A stretch of DNA of 64,000 nucleotides from CAYNRG01 sp047973125 (GCA_047973125.1 JBKEBK010000004.1:62001-126000); one strand, 5' to 3'. Shown: positions 51,839 to 61,377, numbered from the stretch's first letter. Program-made: numbers and translations. The notes: generated by a model from the letters alone, not told the origin.

Positions 51839-52080
51839 TTGACAAAAGTTTTTGTTAGCTTTAAAATTACAATACAAGCAATGATAAGGAAAAGTAGATG
51901 TAATTATTACGCGTAGAGAATTAGTGGTTGGTGAAAACTAATTGTAATATTATAGCGAATCTACCTTTGAGCAAAAGGAAAAACCTTTCGGTACAGCCGT
52001 TATCTGTTTGAGAAATTGTTTCACGTGAAACAATAAAGAGGGTGGCACCGCGATAAATCGTCCCTTAAAGGTGTTTTTTT
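51839..52080 (+). promoter_or_regulatory. Serine T-box leader of serS
   Basis: Promoter TTGACA (51839-51844), 17 bp, TAAAAT (51862-51867). Stem I is closed by GTAGAT with ATCTAC; the specifier codon is probably AGC (51954-51956), a Ser codon. The T-box sequence GGGTGGCACCGCG is at 52040-52052 and pairs with CGTCCCT (52059-52065) in the antiterminator. Eight T follow. Uncharged tRNA-Ser should promote read-through into serS. Confidence 0.9.
52017..52032. other. parS: parS site inside the T-box leader
   Basis: TGTTTCACGTGAAACA, a perfect 16-bp palindrome equal to the ParB-binding consensus; it extends to 20 bp with flanking AT. It lies 7 bases before the T-box sequence, so it is transcribed within the regulatory RNA. 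Confidence 0.93.
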
Positions 52081-52101
52081 ATTTTCATGGGAGGAAAGAA
52101 A

Positions 52102-53385
52102 ATGATAGATATTAAGTTATTAAGAGATAATCCAGAGTTAGTTAAAGAAAATATTAAGAAAAAGTTTCAAGAACATAAACTTCATCTAGTTGATGAAGTA
52201 GTCCAAATGGACAAAGAATTTCGCCAAGCCAAGAGTAATGCAGATGATTTAAGAGCTCATAGAAATGCTAAATCAAAAGAAATTGGTTTATTAATGAGAG
52301 ATGGTAAGCAAGAAGAAGCTCAAAAGACAAAAGAAGAAATTGCTTTGATTGGTGATGAAATATCTCAGCTAGAAAAACGAGAACAAGAACTTTCTGAGAA
52401 GATAAAAGATCATATGATGAATATTCCTAATATTATTGCCGACAGTGTTCCAATTGGAAGAAGCGATGAAGATAATGTTGAAGTTGAAACTTTTGGAGAA
52501 GCAAAAGTTCCAAACTTTGAAATTCCTTATCATACCGAAATTATTGAGAAATTTGATGGGATTGACTTAGAAAGTGCACGCAAAACAAGTGGTAATGGTT
52601 TCTATTATTTAATGGGTGATATAGCAAGACTACACTCAGCAATCACTACATATGCAAGAGACTTCATGATTGATAAAGGATTTACGTATTGCATTCCGCC
52701 ATTCATGATTAGAAGTAGTGTAGTACAGGGAGTTATGAGTTTTGAAGAAATGGAAAACATGATGTATAAGATAGAGGGAGAAGATTTATATCTTATTGGT
52801 ACCTCAGAACATTCAATGATTGGTAAATTTATGGATACTATTATTGATGAAAAGAGTCTACCTCAAACACTAACATCATATTCACCATGCTTTAGAAAAG
52901 AAGTGGGAGCTCATGGGATTGAAGAAAGAGGTATCTATCGTATTCATCAGTTCGATAAGCAAGAAATGATCGTTGTTTGTTCGCCAGAAGAAAGTGATAG
53001 CTGGTATGAAAAAATGTGGACCTATAGTAAGGATTTCTTTAGAAGCCTAGATATTCCAGTTAGATTATTAGAATGTTGTTCAGGAGACCTTGCAGATTTA
53101 AAAGTTAAAAGTTGTGATGTAGAAGCTTGGTCACCCCGTCAGGGTAAGTACTTTGAAGTTGGTAGTTGTTCAAATTTAGGTGATGCTCAAGCAAGAAGAA
53201 TGGGTATTAGGGTACAGGGTGAAAATGGTAAATATTATGCCCATACGCTCAATAATACTGTTGCTGCTCCTCCTAGAATGTTAATTTCTTTTCTTGAAAA
53301 CAATTTAATGGAAAATGGTAATATAAAAATACCAGAAGCATTAAGAGTGTATATGGGTAATAAAACCGAGATAAAAGTTAAATAA
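52102..53385 (+). CDS. serS: Seryl-tRNA synthetase
   Basis: Charges tRNA-Ser. 427 residues: N-terminal MIDIKLLRDNPELVKENIKK and long antiparallel coiled coil (to about 100), then class II core with motif 2 SPCFRKEVGAHG(I)EERGIYRIHQF and motif 3 near LNNTVAAPPRML. The start ATG 52102 follows GGGAGG; an in-frame ATG at 52087 lies upstream of that SD and is rejected. Controlled by the T-box. Confidence 0.96.
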   Translation: MIDIKLLRDNPELVKENIKKKFQEHKLHLVDEVVQMDKEFRQAKSNADDLRAHRNAKSKEIGLLMRDGKQEEAQKTKEEIALIGDEISQLEKREQELSEKIKDHMMNIPNIIADSVPIGRSDEDNVEVETFGEAKVPNFEIPYHTEIIEKFDGIDLESARKTSGNGFYYLMGDIARLHSAITTYARDFMIDKGFTYCIPPFMIRSSVVQGVMSFEEMENMMYKIEGEDLYLIGTSEHSMIGKFMDTIIDEKSLPQTLTSYSPCFRKEVGAHGIEERGIYRIHQFDKQEMIVVCSPEESDSWYEKMWTYSKDFFRSLDIPVRLLECCSGDLADLKVKSCDVEAWSPRQGKYFEVGSCSNLGDAQARRMGIRVQGENGKYYAHTLNNTVAAPPRMLISFLENNLMENGNIKIPEALRVYMGNKTEIKVK

Positions 53386-53387
53386 AT

Positions 53388-53403
53388 TGTTTCACGTGAA
53401 ACA
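53388..53403. other. parS: Second parS site, downstream of serS
   Basis: Another perfect TGTTTCACGTGAAACA, 3 bases after the serS stop and just before the bidirectional terminator. Confidence 0.93.
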
Positions 53404-53406
53404 ATT

Positions 53407-53436
53407 AAAAAAAAGATATCATTGGATATCTTTTTT
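53407..53436. terminator. Bidirectional terminator serS / CYTH gene
   Basis: AAGATATC (53413-53420), ATTG, GATATCTT (53425-53432), with A run left and T run right. The TGA of the minus-strand gene lies in it. Confidence 0.85.
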
Positions 53437-53961
53437 ACTATTTAAGCATCTTTCTAATTTGCTGATGGTGTTGGGAATATAATTTATATCATTATTTTTT
53501 AATAAATTTACTAAGAAGGTATAATCATTAAACCCTTCAAAAAGTTCATATTCAATTTCATAATCTACTTTATCATTATAGAAATTCTTATCTAAACAAA
53601 TAATACCCTGTTCAAACGTGTAGATATGTCTTATTGTTCTTAGCTCACCAACTTTTTTGATATCTTTAATATTATATTTATCAAAGACATTTCTTATTTT
53701 ATCATTGTCTAAGTCTAATGAAGGTATTTCAAATTCAACTTCTTTGATGCCGATATCCTGTTTAATCTTTAACGTAAAGAAATATTCACTGTCTATTATT
53801 CTAATTCTACAGCCCATATTTCTTTTTACTAATGATGGGTTAGTATCATAGTAAATATTTGTTTGATCAACTATTTTTGAATTTTGAAGATTATTTAAAA
53901 GAGTAAGGTACTCTTTTTCAGTTAATAACATTTTGTATTCTATTTCAAGATTTGATTTCAT
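53419..53961 (-). CDS. CYTH-domain protein (triphosphate tunnel metalloenzyme family)
   Basis: A 180-residue protein with the ExExK signature LEIEYKMLL at residues 5-13 and alternating charged strands (RIRIID, FTLKIKQ, EVEFEI, YEIEYELF) that line the tunnel in this family. Similar to YjbK of B. subtilis. CYTH proteins bind or hydrolyse triphosphates such as inorganic triphosphate or thiamine triphosphate; the substrate here is unknown. Divergent from nadK, with AAGGAG SD. Confidence 0.85.
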   Translation of the reverse strand: MKSNLEIEYKMLLTEKEYLTLLNNLQNSKIVDQTNIYYDTNPSLVKRNMGCRIRIIDSEYFFTLKIKQDIGIKEVEFEIPSLDLDNDKIRNVFDKYNIKDIKKVGELRTIRHIYTFEQGIICLDKNFYNDKVDYEIEYELFEGFNDYTFLVNLLKNNDINYIPNTISKLERCLNSKKDIQ

Positions 53962-53977
53962 AAAAAAATCTCCTTTA

Positions 53978-53986
53978 TGTTATAAT
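53978..53986 (+). promoter_or_regulatory. Divergent promoter region nadK / CYTH
   Basis: Plus-strand extended -10 TGTTATAAT (TATAAT 53981-53986), 24 bases before the nadK ATG. The same AT-rich stretch must hold the minus-strand promoter. Confidence 0.55.
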
Positions 53987-54009
53987 ATCATAAAGGTAGG
54001 AGTAAAAAA

Positions 54010-54789
54010 ATGAAATCATATGTTTTAATTAATAAGCCAGACCAAAGATCTAAAAATATAAGTGATAAAATTAAGAAAAAGTTAGATAATTTGAATTTCA
54101 TATATAATGAAGAAAACCCTGATCTTTGTATTGTTGTTGGGGGTGATGGTACTTTTTTACATGCTGTAGGAGTATATCAGAATCATCTTGAAACTACAGC
54201 CTTTATTGGTATTCATACAGGAACACTTGGGTTTTTCTCAAGTTATTGTGAAGATGAAATTGATTTGTTTTATGATGATATCGTAAATAAAAAACAACAG
54301 ATAAAAGAAGTTGATGTTTTAGAAATAGAACATTTAAATAGTCAACAGAAGATGATTGCTATTAATGAGATGAGAATTGAAAATTCTTATCGCACGCAGA
54401 TAATGGATATCTATATTAATAATAATAAAATGGAAAGATATCATGGTACAGGCATTTGTATTTCTACACAGTTAGGATCAACAGCCTATAATCGATCAAT
54501 CCAGGGTTCTATTATTTATGAGGGCTTATCAGTAATGCAGATTACAGAGATAGCTGGCATCCACCATAGTAAATATCGCTCATTAGGATCTTCACTTGTT
54601 ATTCCTTCAAATGTTGAAATAAAAATTACATCGGATGATTTTAATGGGGCTCTTCTTTGTAGTGATGCTAATTGTATTAAGTTGCATGACAAAGATGAAA
54701 TAAGGTGTCGTTTAAAAAATGTAAAATTAAAATTGGCTCAATATCGTGAAAGAAATTATCTAACAAGACTAAAAGGATTGTATGAGTAA
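54010..54789 (+). CDS. nadK: NAD kinase
   Basis: Phosphorylates NAD to NADP. 259 residues; the GGDGTFLHA motif is near residues 41-49, the NE motif is in AINEMRIEN, and GTGICISTQLGSTAYNRS matches the conserved nucleotide-binding segment, with Gln-Leu where many have Pro-Thr. SD AGGTAGGAG. Monocistronic as far as visible. Confidence 0.93.
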   Translation: MKSYVLINKPDQRSKNISDKIKKKLDNLNFIYNEENPDLCIVVGGDGTFLHAVGVYQNHLETTAFIGIHTGTLGFFSSYCEDEIDLFYDDIVNKKQQIKEVDVLEIEHLNSQQKMIAINEMRIENSYRTQIMDIYINNNKMERYHGTGICISTQLGSTAYNRSIQGSIIYEGLSVMQITEIAGIHHSKYRSLGSSLVIPSNVEIKITSDDFNGALLCSDANCIKLHDKDEIRCRLKNVKLKLAQYRERNYLTRLKGLYE

Positions 54790-54876
54790 TAGTTTAGGTT
54801 ATAAAGTATATTTTAATTATTATATAATTGAAGAAAATCTTTAAAAATGATATGATTTACAAGCGAGGTGAACTTG

Positions 54877-56427
54877 ATGAAGAAATGGCATGCATTAATG
54901 GAAGTATTGCAGATACCACTAAAAGCCCTTTTTGTTGCGGTTTTATTTTTGGGTATTGGGAATTTAATAATTAATCCAATCTTTAGTCCGTATTGGGTTG
55001 TTCAAAATAAGTATATTTTAATATTTGCTGAGATCTTAGTTAAACTTGGAAGTTTCTTCATTTTATATTTACCATTTTTCTTTTTAATAAGACTTGTTGC
55101 AAGAAGAGTTAATGGGATAGTAACAATTTCTATGGGTCTTGCTGGTTATTTTACCTTTTTAGTTTGTACGATGTTTTTTGCAAATCCTAGCTTAACTGAT
55201 GCAGCAACATCAGGAATGTTTGGTTTAAGTGTAAGTAACTCAAGAGTACCGTTTTTAACAGGAACTCACTACCCACTTCAAACAGGACTAATTGGGGTTA
55301 TTTTAATTACTTTAACAACAAGAATAGCTTACACCCAATCAAGGAAGAAACATTCCTATGGAATATTATCTTTTGTTGATAAAGATTTATGGGGAATGAT
55401 CTTAAATTGTTTTTACGGAGTGATAGTAGCACTTGTGGTTAGTGTATTTTGGACATTCTTTATTGATGGATTTAAACAAGTAGTATCTTTTATAGCAACA
55501 GATATTACTAATCCAATAAATTTATTTGTTTATGGTGGGGTTGAAAAAATTCTATCAACATTTGGATTATCAGCACTTATTAGAAATCCTTTCTGGTTTA
55601 CATCAAGTGGTGGTACCTGGTCTAGTATTGTTGGAAGTAGTGTAACAGGTGATGTTAGCATTTGGACTAGCATGATTTCTCAAAACTTAGTTCCTGCAGG
55701 ATTTGGAAGATTTATTACTCCAACATATGTAATCAATATGTTTGCAATACCAGGGATGATTTGGGCAATGTATAGTATGTATACTGATAAGTTAGAAAAA
55801 AGAAAAATAAGATTATTTTTTGTTCTTGCTACATTAGCATCACTATTCTGTGGAATAACACTACCTCTTGAACTGCTTTTATTTCTTTTATCTCCACTTC
55901 TTTATTTATTCCATGTTATATTTTCAGCTTCGCTATTTGGAATTTTTCAGGCTTTAAAAATTTCACTGGGCTTTAGCTTTAGTGGTAATTCACTCTTAGC
56001 ACTACCTGGAACAATCTTAGAATTTTTAAATTATGTAAGAAATCCTAACTATCAAGAAACTGTTATAATAATAATTATTATAGGGATTGCTTCTCTTGTT
56101 GTATACTATGCAATCACTAAAATATACTTTAGATACCTTGCAATTGACTTATTCCAAGGTGGTAAATTAGAACTTTATACAAATGGAACAATTGAAGCAA
56201 TGGGTGGCATTGACAATATTAGAAGAATTCACTCATCTGTAAATCGCATCATCATTCAAGTATTTGATCAAAATAATATCGATTTGTTTAAAACAAGAGA
56301 GTTAGGTGCAAGCAGAATTGTAGAAACAAAGGCAGGTATCTCACTTGATTATGGTCCTGGATCAACAATTATTAAAAGAGAAATTGAAAAAAAATTAAAA
56401 GATACAAGAAGAATTGTTAGTCAATAA
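54877..56427 (+). CDS. PTS glucose-family IIC protein with IIB domain lacking the Cys
   Basis: A 516-residue membrane protein. Residues about 15-425 hold ten or so hydrophobic segments of the glucose/maltose IIC family (GTHYPLQTGLIG, FGRFITPTYVINMFAIPG). The C-terminal 74 residues align with a IIB domain, but NIRRIHSSVNRI stands where NIxxVDACITRL is expected, so the phosphorylated Cys is Ser454. Transport by the normal phosphorylation route is then impossible. No IIA is adjacent. ATG 54877 is used; a GTG three codons earlier overlaps the SD AGCGAGG. Confidence 0.8.
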   Translation: MKKWHALMEVLQIPLKALFVAVLFLGIGNLIINPIFSPYWVVQNKYILIFAEILVKLGSFFILYLPFFFLIRLVARRVNGIVTISMGLAGYFTFLVCTMFFANPSLTDAATSGMFGLSVSNSRVPFLTGTHYPLQTGLIGVILITLTTRIAYTQSRKKHSYGILSFVDKDLWGMILNCFYGVIVALVVSVFWTFFIDGFKQVVSFIATDITNPINLFVYGGVEKILSTFGLSALIRNPFWFTSSGGTWSSIVGSSVTGDVSIWTSMISQNLVPAGFGRFITPTYVINMFAIPGMIWAMYSMYTDKLEKRKIRLFFVLATLASLFCGITLPLELLLFLLSPLLYLFHVIFSASLFGIFQALKISLGFSFSGNSLLALPGTILEFLNYVRNPNYQETVIIIIIIGIASLVVYYAITKIYFRYLAIDLFQGGKLELYTNGTIEAMGGIDNIRRIHSSVNRIIIQVFDQNNIDLFKTRELGASRIVETKAGISLDYGPGSTIIKREIEKKLKDTRRIVSQ

Positions 56428-56469
56428 GCAGTTTATAAATAAATTTTATTATCTTAATGAGGATAAATT

Positions 56470-57666
56470 ATGAGTAAAAAAGAAAAATTAATTTGTATAA
56501 TATCAGGTTTATGGATTTTAGCTAGTACTATGTCATCGTCATTTGTAAGTGTATATCTGTATTCATATACAGGCTCACTTGTAGTAATGACGATTTTTAC
56601 CATGATTAGGATATTTATGTTTACGATATTCTTTATAATAGGTGCTAAATTAGCTCAAAAATTTGGTTATTCGATAACGATGTTTACAGGAATAATTTTA
56701 TCATCGCTATATTTATTACTTGTTCTTTATGGTAATTCACTTTTTGAAAACTATAATTGGAGTGTTTATCTTGTGGGAGCATTTATTGGTATAGGAGAAG
56801 GGTTTTATTGGATTAGTAGCACAAGTCTAAGACAGTTAGTATCAATTCCTGAAACAAGAATGCGATTTATTAATATGATAGGCTTATTTGATAATAGTGC
56901 AAAACTATTTGCTCCAATGATTGCTTCTTTTTTAATTGCAATATCAATTAATGATATCGAAGGATATAAGGAAATATTTAAGGTAATATTGGCTACTTAT
57001 GTAGTAATTGCAGTACTAGCAACGCAAATAAAAGAGAATGCAGAAGCTAAAAAATTTGTGATACTTAAACATTTATATTCTAATCTTAAAAATGATCCGC
57101 AATGGAGATACTGTGCAACAACAACAATACTATTTGGAATTAGAGATTCGCTTCTTTTAACACTGACTGGTTTATTAATATTTGAAGCACTAGGAACTAA
57201 TGGAACACTTTATAGTAACTTACTTATTTTCTTCTCTTTTATTACAGTTGTTGCACACATGTTTTTAGCTAAAAGAGTACAACGACCATTTAATATGAAA
57301 ATATTTTTCGTTTCTTCAATTGCTTTAACACTAAGTACTATAGTATTAGCTTACTTTCCTAATATGTTTGGGGCAGTATTTTTTGGAGTAGTAAATGGAG
57401 CATCACTTCCATTAGTATCAAATACCTATCAAAAGGATTATATGGAAATTATTAGTCAATATAGAACAAGTGAAAATATGATTGGAAGAATTATCAGTAG
57501 AGATATTTTCTTTACAGTTGGTAGAATGATCGGTATGTCAGCTATTGTATTAGCATTCTATATCTTTCCAAATGATACATATATTCTATATAGTGTAAGT
57601 TTGGTATCACTATCTTCAATAGTTGTGGCATTTGTGATTTATAATTATCGAAAAAAAACATCTTAA
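56470..57666 (+). CDS. Major facilitator superfamily transporter
   Basis: A 398-residue protein with about 12 hydrophobic segments and the basic loop between helices 2 and 3 (AKLAQKFGYS) typical of MFS. Its substrate is unknown. It lies 42 bases after the PTS-like gene; GAGG SD. The pair may be co-transcribed, but nothing connects them functionally. Confidence 0.8.
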   Translation: MSKKEKLICIISGLWILASTMSSSFVSVYLYSYTGSLVVMTIFTMIRIFMFTIFFIIGAKLAQKFGYSITMFTGIILSSLYLLLVLYGNSLFENYNWSVYLVGAFIGIGEGFYWISSTSLRQLVSIPETRMRFINMIGLFDNSAKLFAPMIASFLIAISINDIEGYKEIFKVILATYVVIAVLATQIKENAEAKKFVILKHLYSNLKNDPQWRYCATTTILFGIRDSLLLTLTGLLIFEALGTNGTLYSNLLIFFSFITVVAHMFLAKRVQRPFNMKIFFVSSIALTLSTIVLAYFPNMFGAVFFGVVNGASLPLVSNTYQKDYMEIISQYRTSENMIGRIISRDIFFTVGRMIGMSAIVLAFYIFPNDTYILYSVSLVSLSSIVVAFVIYNYRKKTS

Positions 57667-57725
57667 GCTTTATACCATTATAAACATTGTTTTGTTATAA
57701 TAATAAAGAAAAGAGGTGAAACTAT

Positions 57726-59600
57726 ATGGCATATCAGGCTTTATATCGAAAATATCGACCAGCTAACTTTGAAGATGTAGTTGGACAAAAATATATAATT
57801 CAGACAATAAAAAATGCTATTGATAAAAATAAGATAGCTCATGCATATTTATTTTGTGGACCAAGGGGTACTGGAAAAACTACAGTTGCAAGACTTCTGG
57901 CAAAGTCTTTAAATTGTACTGGTAAAGAAAAACCTTGTAACACTTGTGAAAATTGCATGTCATGTGATGATAATAATCACCAAGATATTATTGAAATAGA
58001 TGCTGCTAGTAGTAGTGGAGTTAGTCAAATAAGAAGTCTTATCGATAATGTTAAATATTCACCAATTCAGGGAAGACTAAAGGTATATATCATTGATGAA
58101 GTTCATATGTTGTCAGCTGGAGCATTTAATGCACTACTTAAAACCTTAGAAGAGCCTCCAAAACATGTATGCTTTATTTTAGCAACTACCGAACCTCATA
58201 AAGTTTTAGCTACAATTATTTCTAGATGTCAAAGATATGATTTTTCTAGAGTAAAAGATGATGACATTATTAAAAGAATAAAGTATATCACCAAAAAAGA
58301 ACAGATAGAAATTAGTGAAGAAGCTATGAAGTTAATTGCTGTTTTAGCAGATGGTGGAATGAGAGATGCCCTTAGTATTCTAGATCAATGTATTGCTTAT
58401 GGAAATAATGAAGTAAAAGTAGAAGTGGTTAATGAAATTTATGGAATAACAACAACAAAACAAAAGTTAGAAATCTTAAATGCCATTATTAAAAAAGATG
58501 TAAATAAAATTCTGGAAATGATTAATAAATTTCACTTAAAAGGAGTAGACATTAATCGATTAACACTAGATCTAATTGATATTATCAAAGAAACGGTAAT
58601 TTATGCTTATACTAAAGATCTTAAGTTACTCTCAATAATTTCAGCAGATGATGCGAATAATATATTAGAAGGTTATGATGTAAAAAGTTTACTAGAAATG
58701 ATTGATATTTTACTTGAGACAACTTTATCATATAAGAATGCAAGTAACATTTCTTCATATTTTGAAGTAGCCTGTTTAAAATTGATGGGTGTAAATGCAT
58801 CAAAAGAAGAAACAGGGCAAGTTTTATCTGAGCAAGGCAAAGAAGTGTCCCATGATGTAATTGATAAAGCTGATGATCAAATAAATGAAGAAGTTGAAAA
58901 TATAGCTGATAATGAAATTACAGAAGATATAGAAGTTGCAGAAGTTTTAATAGAGACTGAAGTTGATCAAAATGATATAGAAGCTGAAGAAGTTCTAGAA
59001 GAAAATGAAACTGATCAAAATGAAATTGAGGTTGAAGATACTTTAGAAGAAAATGATCAAGAGGAATCAATAGAGGAGTCTTTAGATGAAATAAATAGTA
59101 ATGATCAAATAGAAGAAAATGATGTAATTCAAATCGAGGAGATAAGTAGTGAATTTGTCCTTTCCTTACTTGTTCAAGCAAGGAAGCAAAGTAAAGAAGA
59201 AGATAAAGAAAAGTGGATAAAGCTTGAAGAGTACTTGTATGATTTTGAGTATTCTATGTGGGCAAAATTATTACTTGGTACAAAAGTAGTTGCTAGTGGT
59301 GACACATTTATATTAGTTTGTGCAAAATATAAGGTAGATACATCAAGGATTAATACAGAGGCAAATAACGTTGAAATATTTAAATTTATGAGTGATAAAA
59401 TTGATATTTGTAAAAGGGTATTTGCTGTAAATGAAGATAGTTTTAATTCAATTGTTAATGAATTTAAGGAAAGAAGTAAAAATGATACTTTACCAGAGGC
59501 AATTGAAATTGAATTATATGATAAAATGGATTTACAATATTCAAAAGAAGAAAAAGATCTTATGGATATTTTTGGAAATGATTTAATAATAGAAGAATAA
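57726..59600 (+). CDS. dnaX: DNA polymerase III gamma/tau subunit
   Basis: Clamp-loader ATPase, 624 residues. Starts YQALYRKYRPANFEDVVGQ; Walker A GPRGTGKTTVAR near 45-56; zinc cysteines CNTCENCMSC; Walker B VYIIDEVHML; SRC motif ISRCQRYDFSR. Residues about 385-475 form an acidic linker with imperfect repeats rich in Glu, Asp, Asn and Gln (EVLEENETDQNEIEVEDTLE-type). The C-terminal domain follows. Start at 57726 with AGAGGTG SD. Confidence 0.95.
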   Translation: MAYQALYRKYRPANFEDVVGQKYIIQTIKNAIDKNKIAHAYLFCGPRGTGKTTVARLLAKSLNCTGKEKPCNTCENCMSCDDNNHQDIIEIDAASSSGVSQIRSLIDNVKYSPIQGRLKVYIIDEVHMLSAGAFNALLKTLEEPPKHVCFILATTEPHKVLATIISRCQRYDFSRVKDDDIIKRIKYITKKEQIEISEEAMKLIAVLADGGMRDALSILDQCIAYGNNEVKVEVVNEIYGITTTKQKLEILNAIIKKDVNKILEMINKFHLKGVDINRLTLDLIDIIKETVIYAYTKDLKLLSIISADDANNILEGYDVKSLLEMIDILLETTLSYKNASNISSYFEVACLKLMGVNASKEETGQVLSEQGKEVSHDVIDKADDQINEEVENIADNEITEDIEVAEVLIETEVDQNDIEAEEVLEENETDQNEIEVEDTLEENDQEESIEESLDEINSNDQIEENDVIQIEEISSEFVLSLLVQARKQSKEEDKEKWIKLEEYLYDFEYSMWAKLLLGTKVVASGDTFILVCAKYKVDTSRINTEANNVEIFKFMSDKIDICKRVFAVNEDSFNSIVNEFKERSKNDTLPEAIEIELYDKMDLQYSKEEKDLMDIFGNDLIIEE

Positions 59601-59613
59601 AGAGGAGAAAAAA

Positions 59614-59919
59614 ATGGATATTTCTAAATTAATGAAACAGGCTCAACAAATGCAGGGTAATATGAAAAAAGCTGAGGAAGAGCTAAGTAAAAAAGAATAT
59701 GAAGCAAAATCAAGTGGAGATTTGATTAGAGTTGTAGTTAGTGGAGATTTAATTATTAAGTCTATTGAAATCAATGATGAACTAGTAGATGTTGAGAATA
59801 AAGATTATCTTAGTGATATGTTAATAATTACTGTAAATGATGCATTAAAGTTAGCAAAAGATGATAAAGAAAAAGTAATGGGATCACTTACTGGTGGTTT
59901 AAAACTTCCAGGGATGTAA
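59614..59919 (+). CDS. ybaB: YbaB/EbfC nucleoid-associated protein
   Basis: A 101-residue DNA-binding protein commonly found between dnaX and recR. It starts MDISKLMKQAQQMQGNMKK and contains GDLIRVVVSGDLIIKSIEI and the C-terminal GLKLPGM. AGAGGAG SD, 13 bases after dnaX. Confidence 0.93.
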   Translation: MDISKLMKQAQQMQGNMKKAEEELSKKEYEAKSSGDLIRVVVSGDLIIKSIEINDELVDVENKDYLSDMLIITVNDALKLAKDDKEKVMGSLTGGLKLPGM

Positions 59920-59926
59920 AAAGAAT

Positions 59927-60517
59927 ATGTATCCTAAAGCGATAGAAGAATTAATCGAGTCCTTCAAAATTCTTCCAGGAGTTGGAGCTAAGACTGCTGA
60001 GCGGTTTGCACTTTATGTAATTGATTGTAGTGAAGAGGAGTTAAAGAGGTTTTCTTTAGCACTTGAAAATTTACATACAAACCTAAAGGTTTGTAGTAAT
60101 TGTGGAAATTATTGTGAAGATGAAATTTGTAAAATATGTAGTGATAGTACAAGAGATAAGAGAGTTATCTGTGTAGTAGAGAGTGCTAAAGATATTATAG
60201 CCATGGAGAAAACTCAAGAGTACAATGGTCACTACCATGTATTACATGGTACAATATCCTCAATTAAGGGAATATTTCCCGAAGATATCAATATAGATTC
60301 TTTATTATCTAGAATTCAAAATGATACAAAGGAAGTAATAATTGCAACAAATCCAACCTTAGATGGTGAGACTACGGCAATGTATTTAGAAAAAGTAATT
60401 GGTGATAAAATCTTAGTAACAAGAATTGCTCATGGGCTTCCGATGGGTGCTCATCTTGATTATGCTGATGAGTTAACGTTAATTAAGGCTATGGAAAATC
60501 GTAAAAAAATGAAGTAG
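59927..60517 (+). CDS. recR: Recombination protein RecR
   Basis: Acts with RecF/RecO in gap repair. 196 residues: helix-hairpin-helix FKILPGVGAKTAERFA, four-Cys zinc site CSNCGNYCEDEICKIC near 57-72, Toprim domain with VVESAKDIIAME and the Walker B-like TNPTLDGETTAMYL, then GLPMGAHLDYADELTL. 7 bases after ybaB; SD poorly defined (AAAAAG). Confidence 0.95.
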   Translation: MYPKAIEELIESFKILPGVGAKTAERFALYVIDCSEEELKRFSLALENLHTNLKVCSNCGNYCEDEICKICSDSTRDKRVICVVESAKDIIAMEKTQEYNGHYHVLHGTISSIKGIFPEDINIDSLLSRIQNDTKEVIIATNPTLDGETTAMYLEKVIGDKILVTRIAHGLPMGAHLDYADELTLIKAMENRKKMK

Positions 60518-60531
60518 TTAGGGGTTATATA

Positions 60532-61377
60532 ATGAAGAAAGCTTTATGTAAACTTGAAATATTTTATGCTGAGAATGCTAGTGAAACTGAAAAAGGCGTT
60601 GCTAGATTTTTTATAGATCATCCTAAAAGAGCTATTGAAATGAATACAAAAGAGTTAGCTAAAGAGACCTTTGCATCAACAGCAACCATTATAAGAGTTG
60701 CTCAGAAAATTGGTTTTGATGGTTTAAAAGATTTAAAAGTTGCTCTAACAAATGATTTAATATTTTCTAGTAATATGGTTAATGATACCTTAGATTATAG
60801 TGATAACTGTGATATTAGCAAAATAGCATTAGATACTTTTAATAAGAATATTGAAGCAATTAGAAAGACTTATGATCTATTAAATAAGGATGATTTAAAT
60901 ACGATAGTTGATTATATTATAAAAAGTAATCATCTATATCTTTTTGGTTATGGGGCAAGTTTTGTGGTTGCAAAAGATGCTCAACAAAAATTTGAAAGAG
61001 TTGGAAAGAAAAGCATTTTATATGAAGATGGACATATGCAGCTGATAGCTGCAAATAACATTGAAAAAAATGAAGTTGCAATTATCTTTTCATATTCTGG
61101 TTTAACTAAAGAAATATTACAGATTGCAAAAATCATTAAAGAGCGATCTGGGATTGTGGTGGCAATTACAAAATATGGTAGTAGTAAACTTATATCACTT
61201 AGTGACTATAATTTATATGTAGTAAATGTTGAAGGATTACTAAGGGTAGGAGCAAGCTCAAGTAGAATTACCCAATTAACTATAGTTGATACTATTTTTC
61301 AGTTATATTTAAATAAAACAAAAGATGTATCAATGGAGAAAGTCCTAAAAACAAATGATATGCTTAGTAAAGAATAA
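60532..61377 (+). CDS. RpiR-family regulator with SIS domain (MurR-like)
   Basis: A 281-residue regulator. N-terminal RpiR helix-turn-helix (FASTATIIRVAQKIGFDGLKD, about 47-68) and a SIS sugar-phosphate domain from about 120 (LYLFGYGASFVVAKDAQQKF, IIFSYSGLTKE). By position before murQ it should respond to MurNAc-6-phosphate; that is inference. It lies 14 bases after recR with a weak SD (TTAGGGG), so may be partly co-transcribed with recR. A terminator follows. Confidence 0.88.
   Translation: MKKALCKLEIFYAENASETEKGVARFFIDHPKRAIEMNTKELAKETFASTATIIRVAQKIGFDGLKDLKVALTNDLIFSSNMVNDTLDYSDNCDISKIALDTFNKNIEAIRKTYDLLNKDDLNTIVDYIIKSNHLYLFGYGASFVVAKDAQQKFERVGKKSILYEDGHMQLIAANNIEKNEVAIIFSYSGLTKEILQIAKIIKERSGIVVAITKYGSSKLISLSDYNLYVVNVEGLLRVGASSSRITQLTIVDTIFQLYLNKTKDVSMEKVLKTNDMLSKE

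Noticed and set aside
58918..59181. Minus-strand frame rich in Leu/His/Gln opposite dnaX
   Set aside because: It is the mirror of the acidic repeat codons of dnaX, with no SD or promoter.
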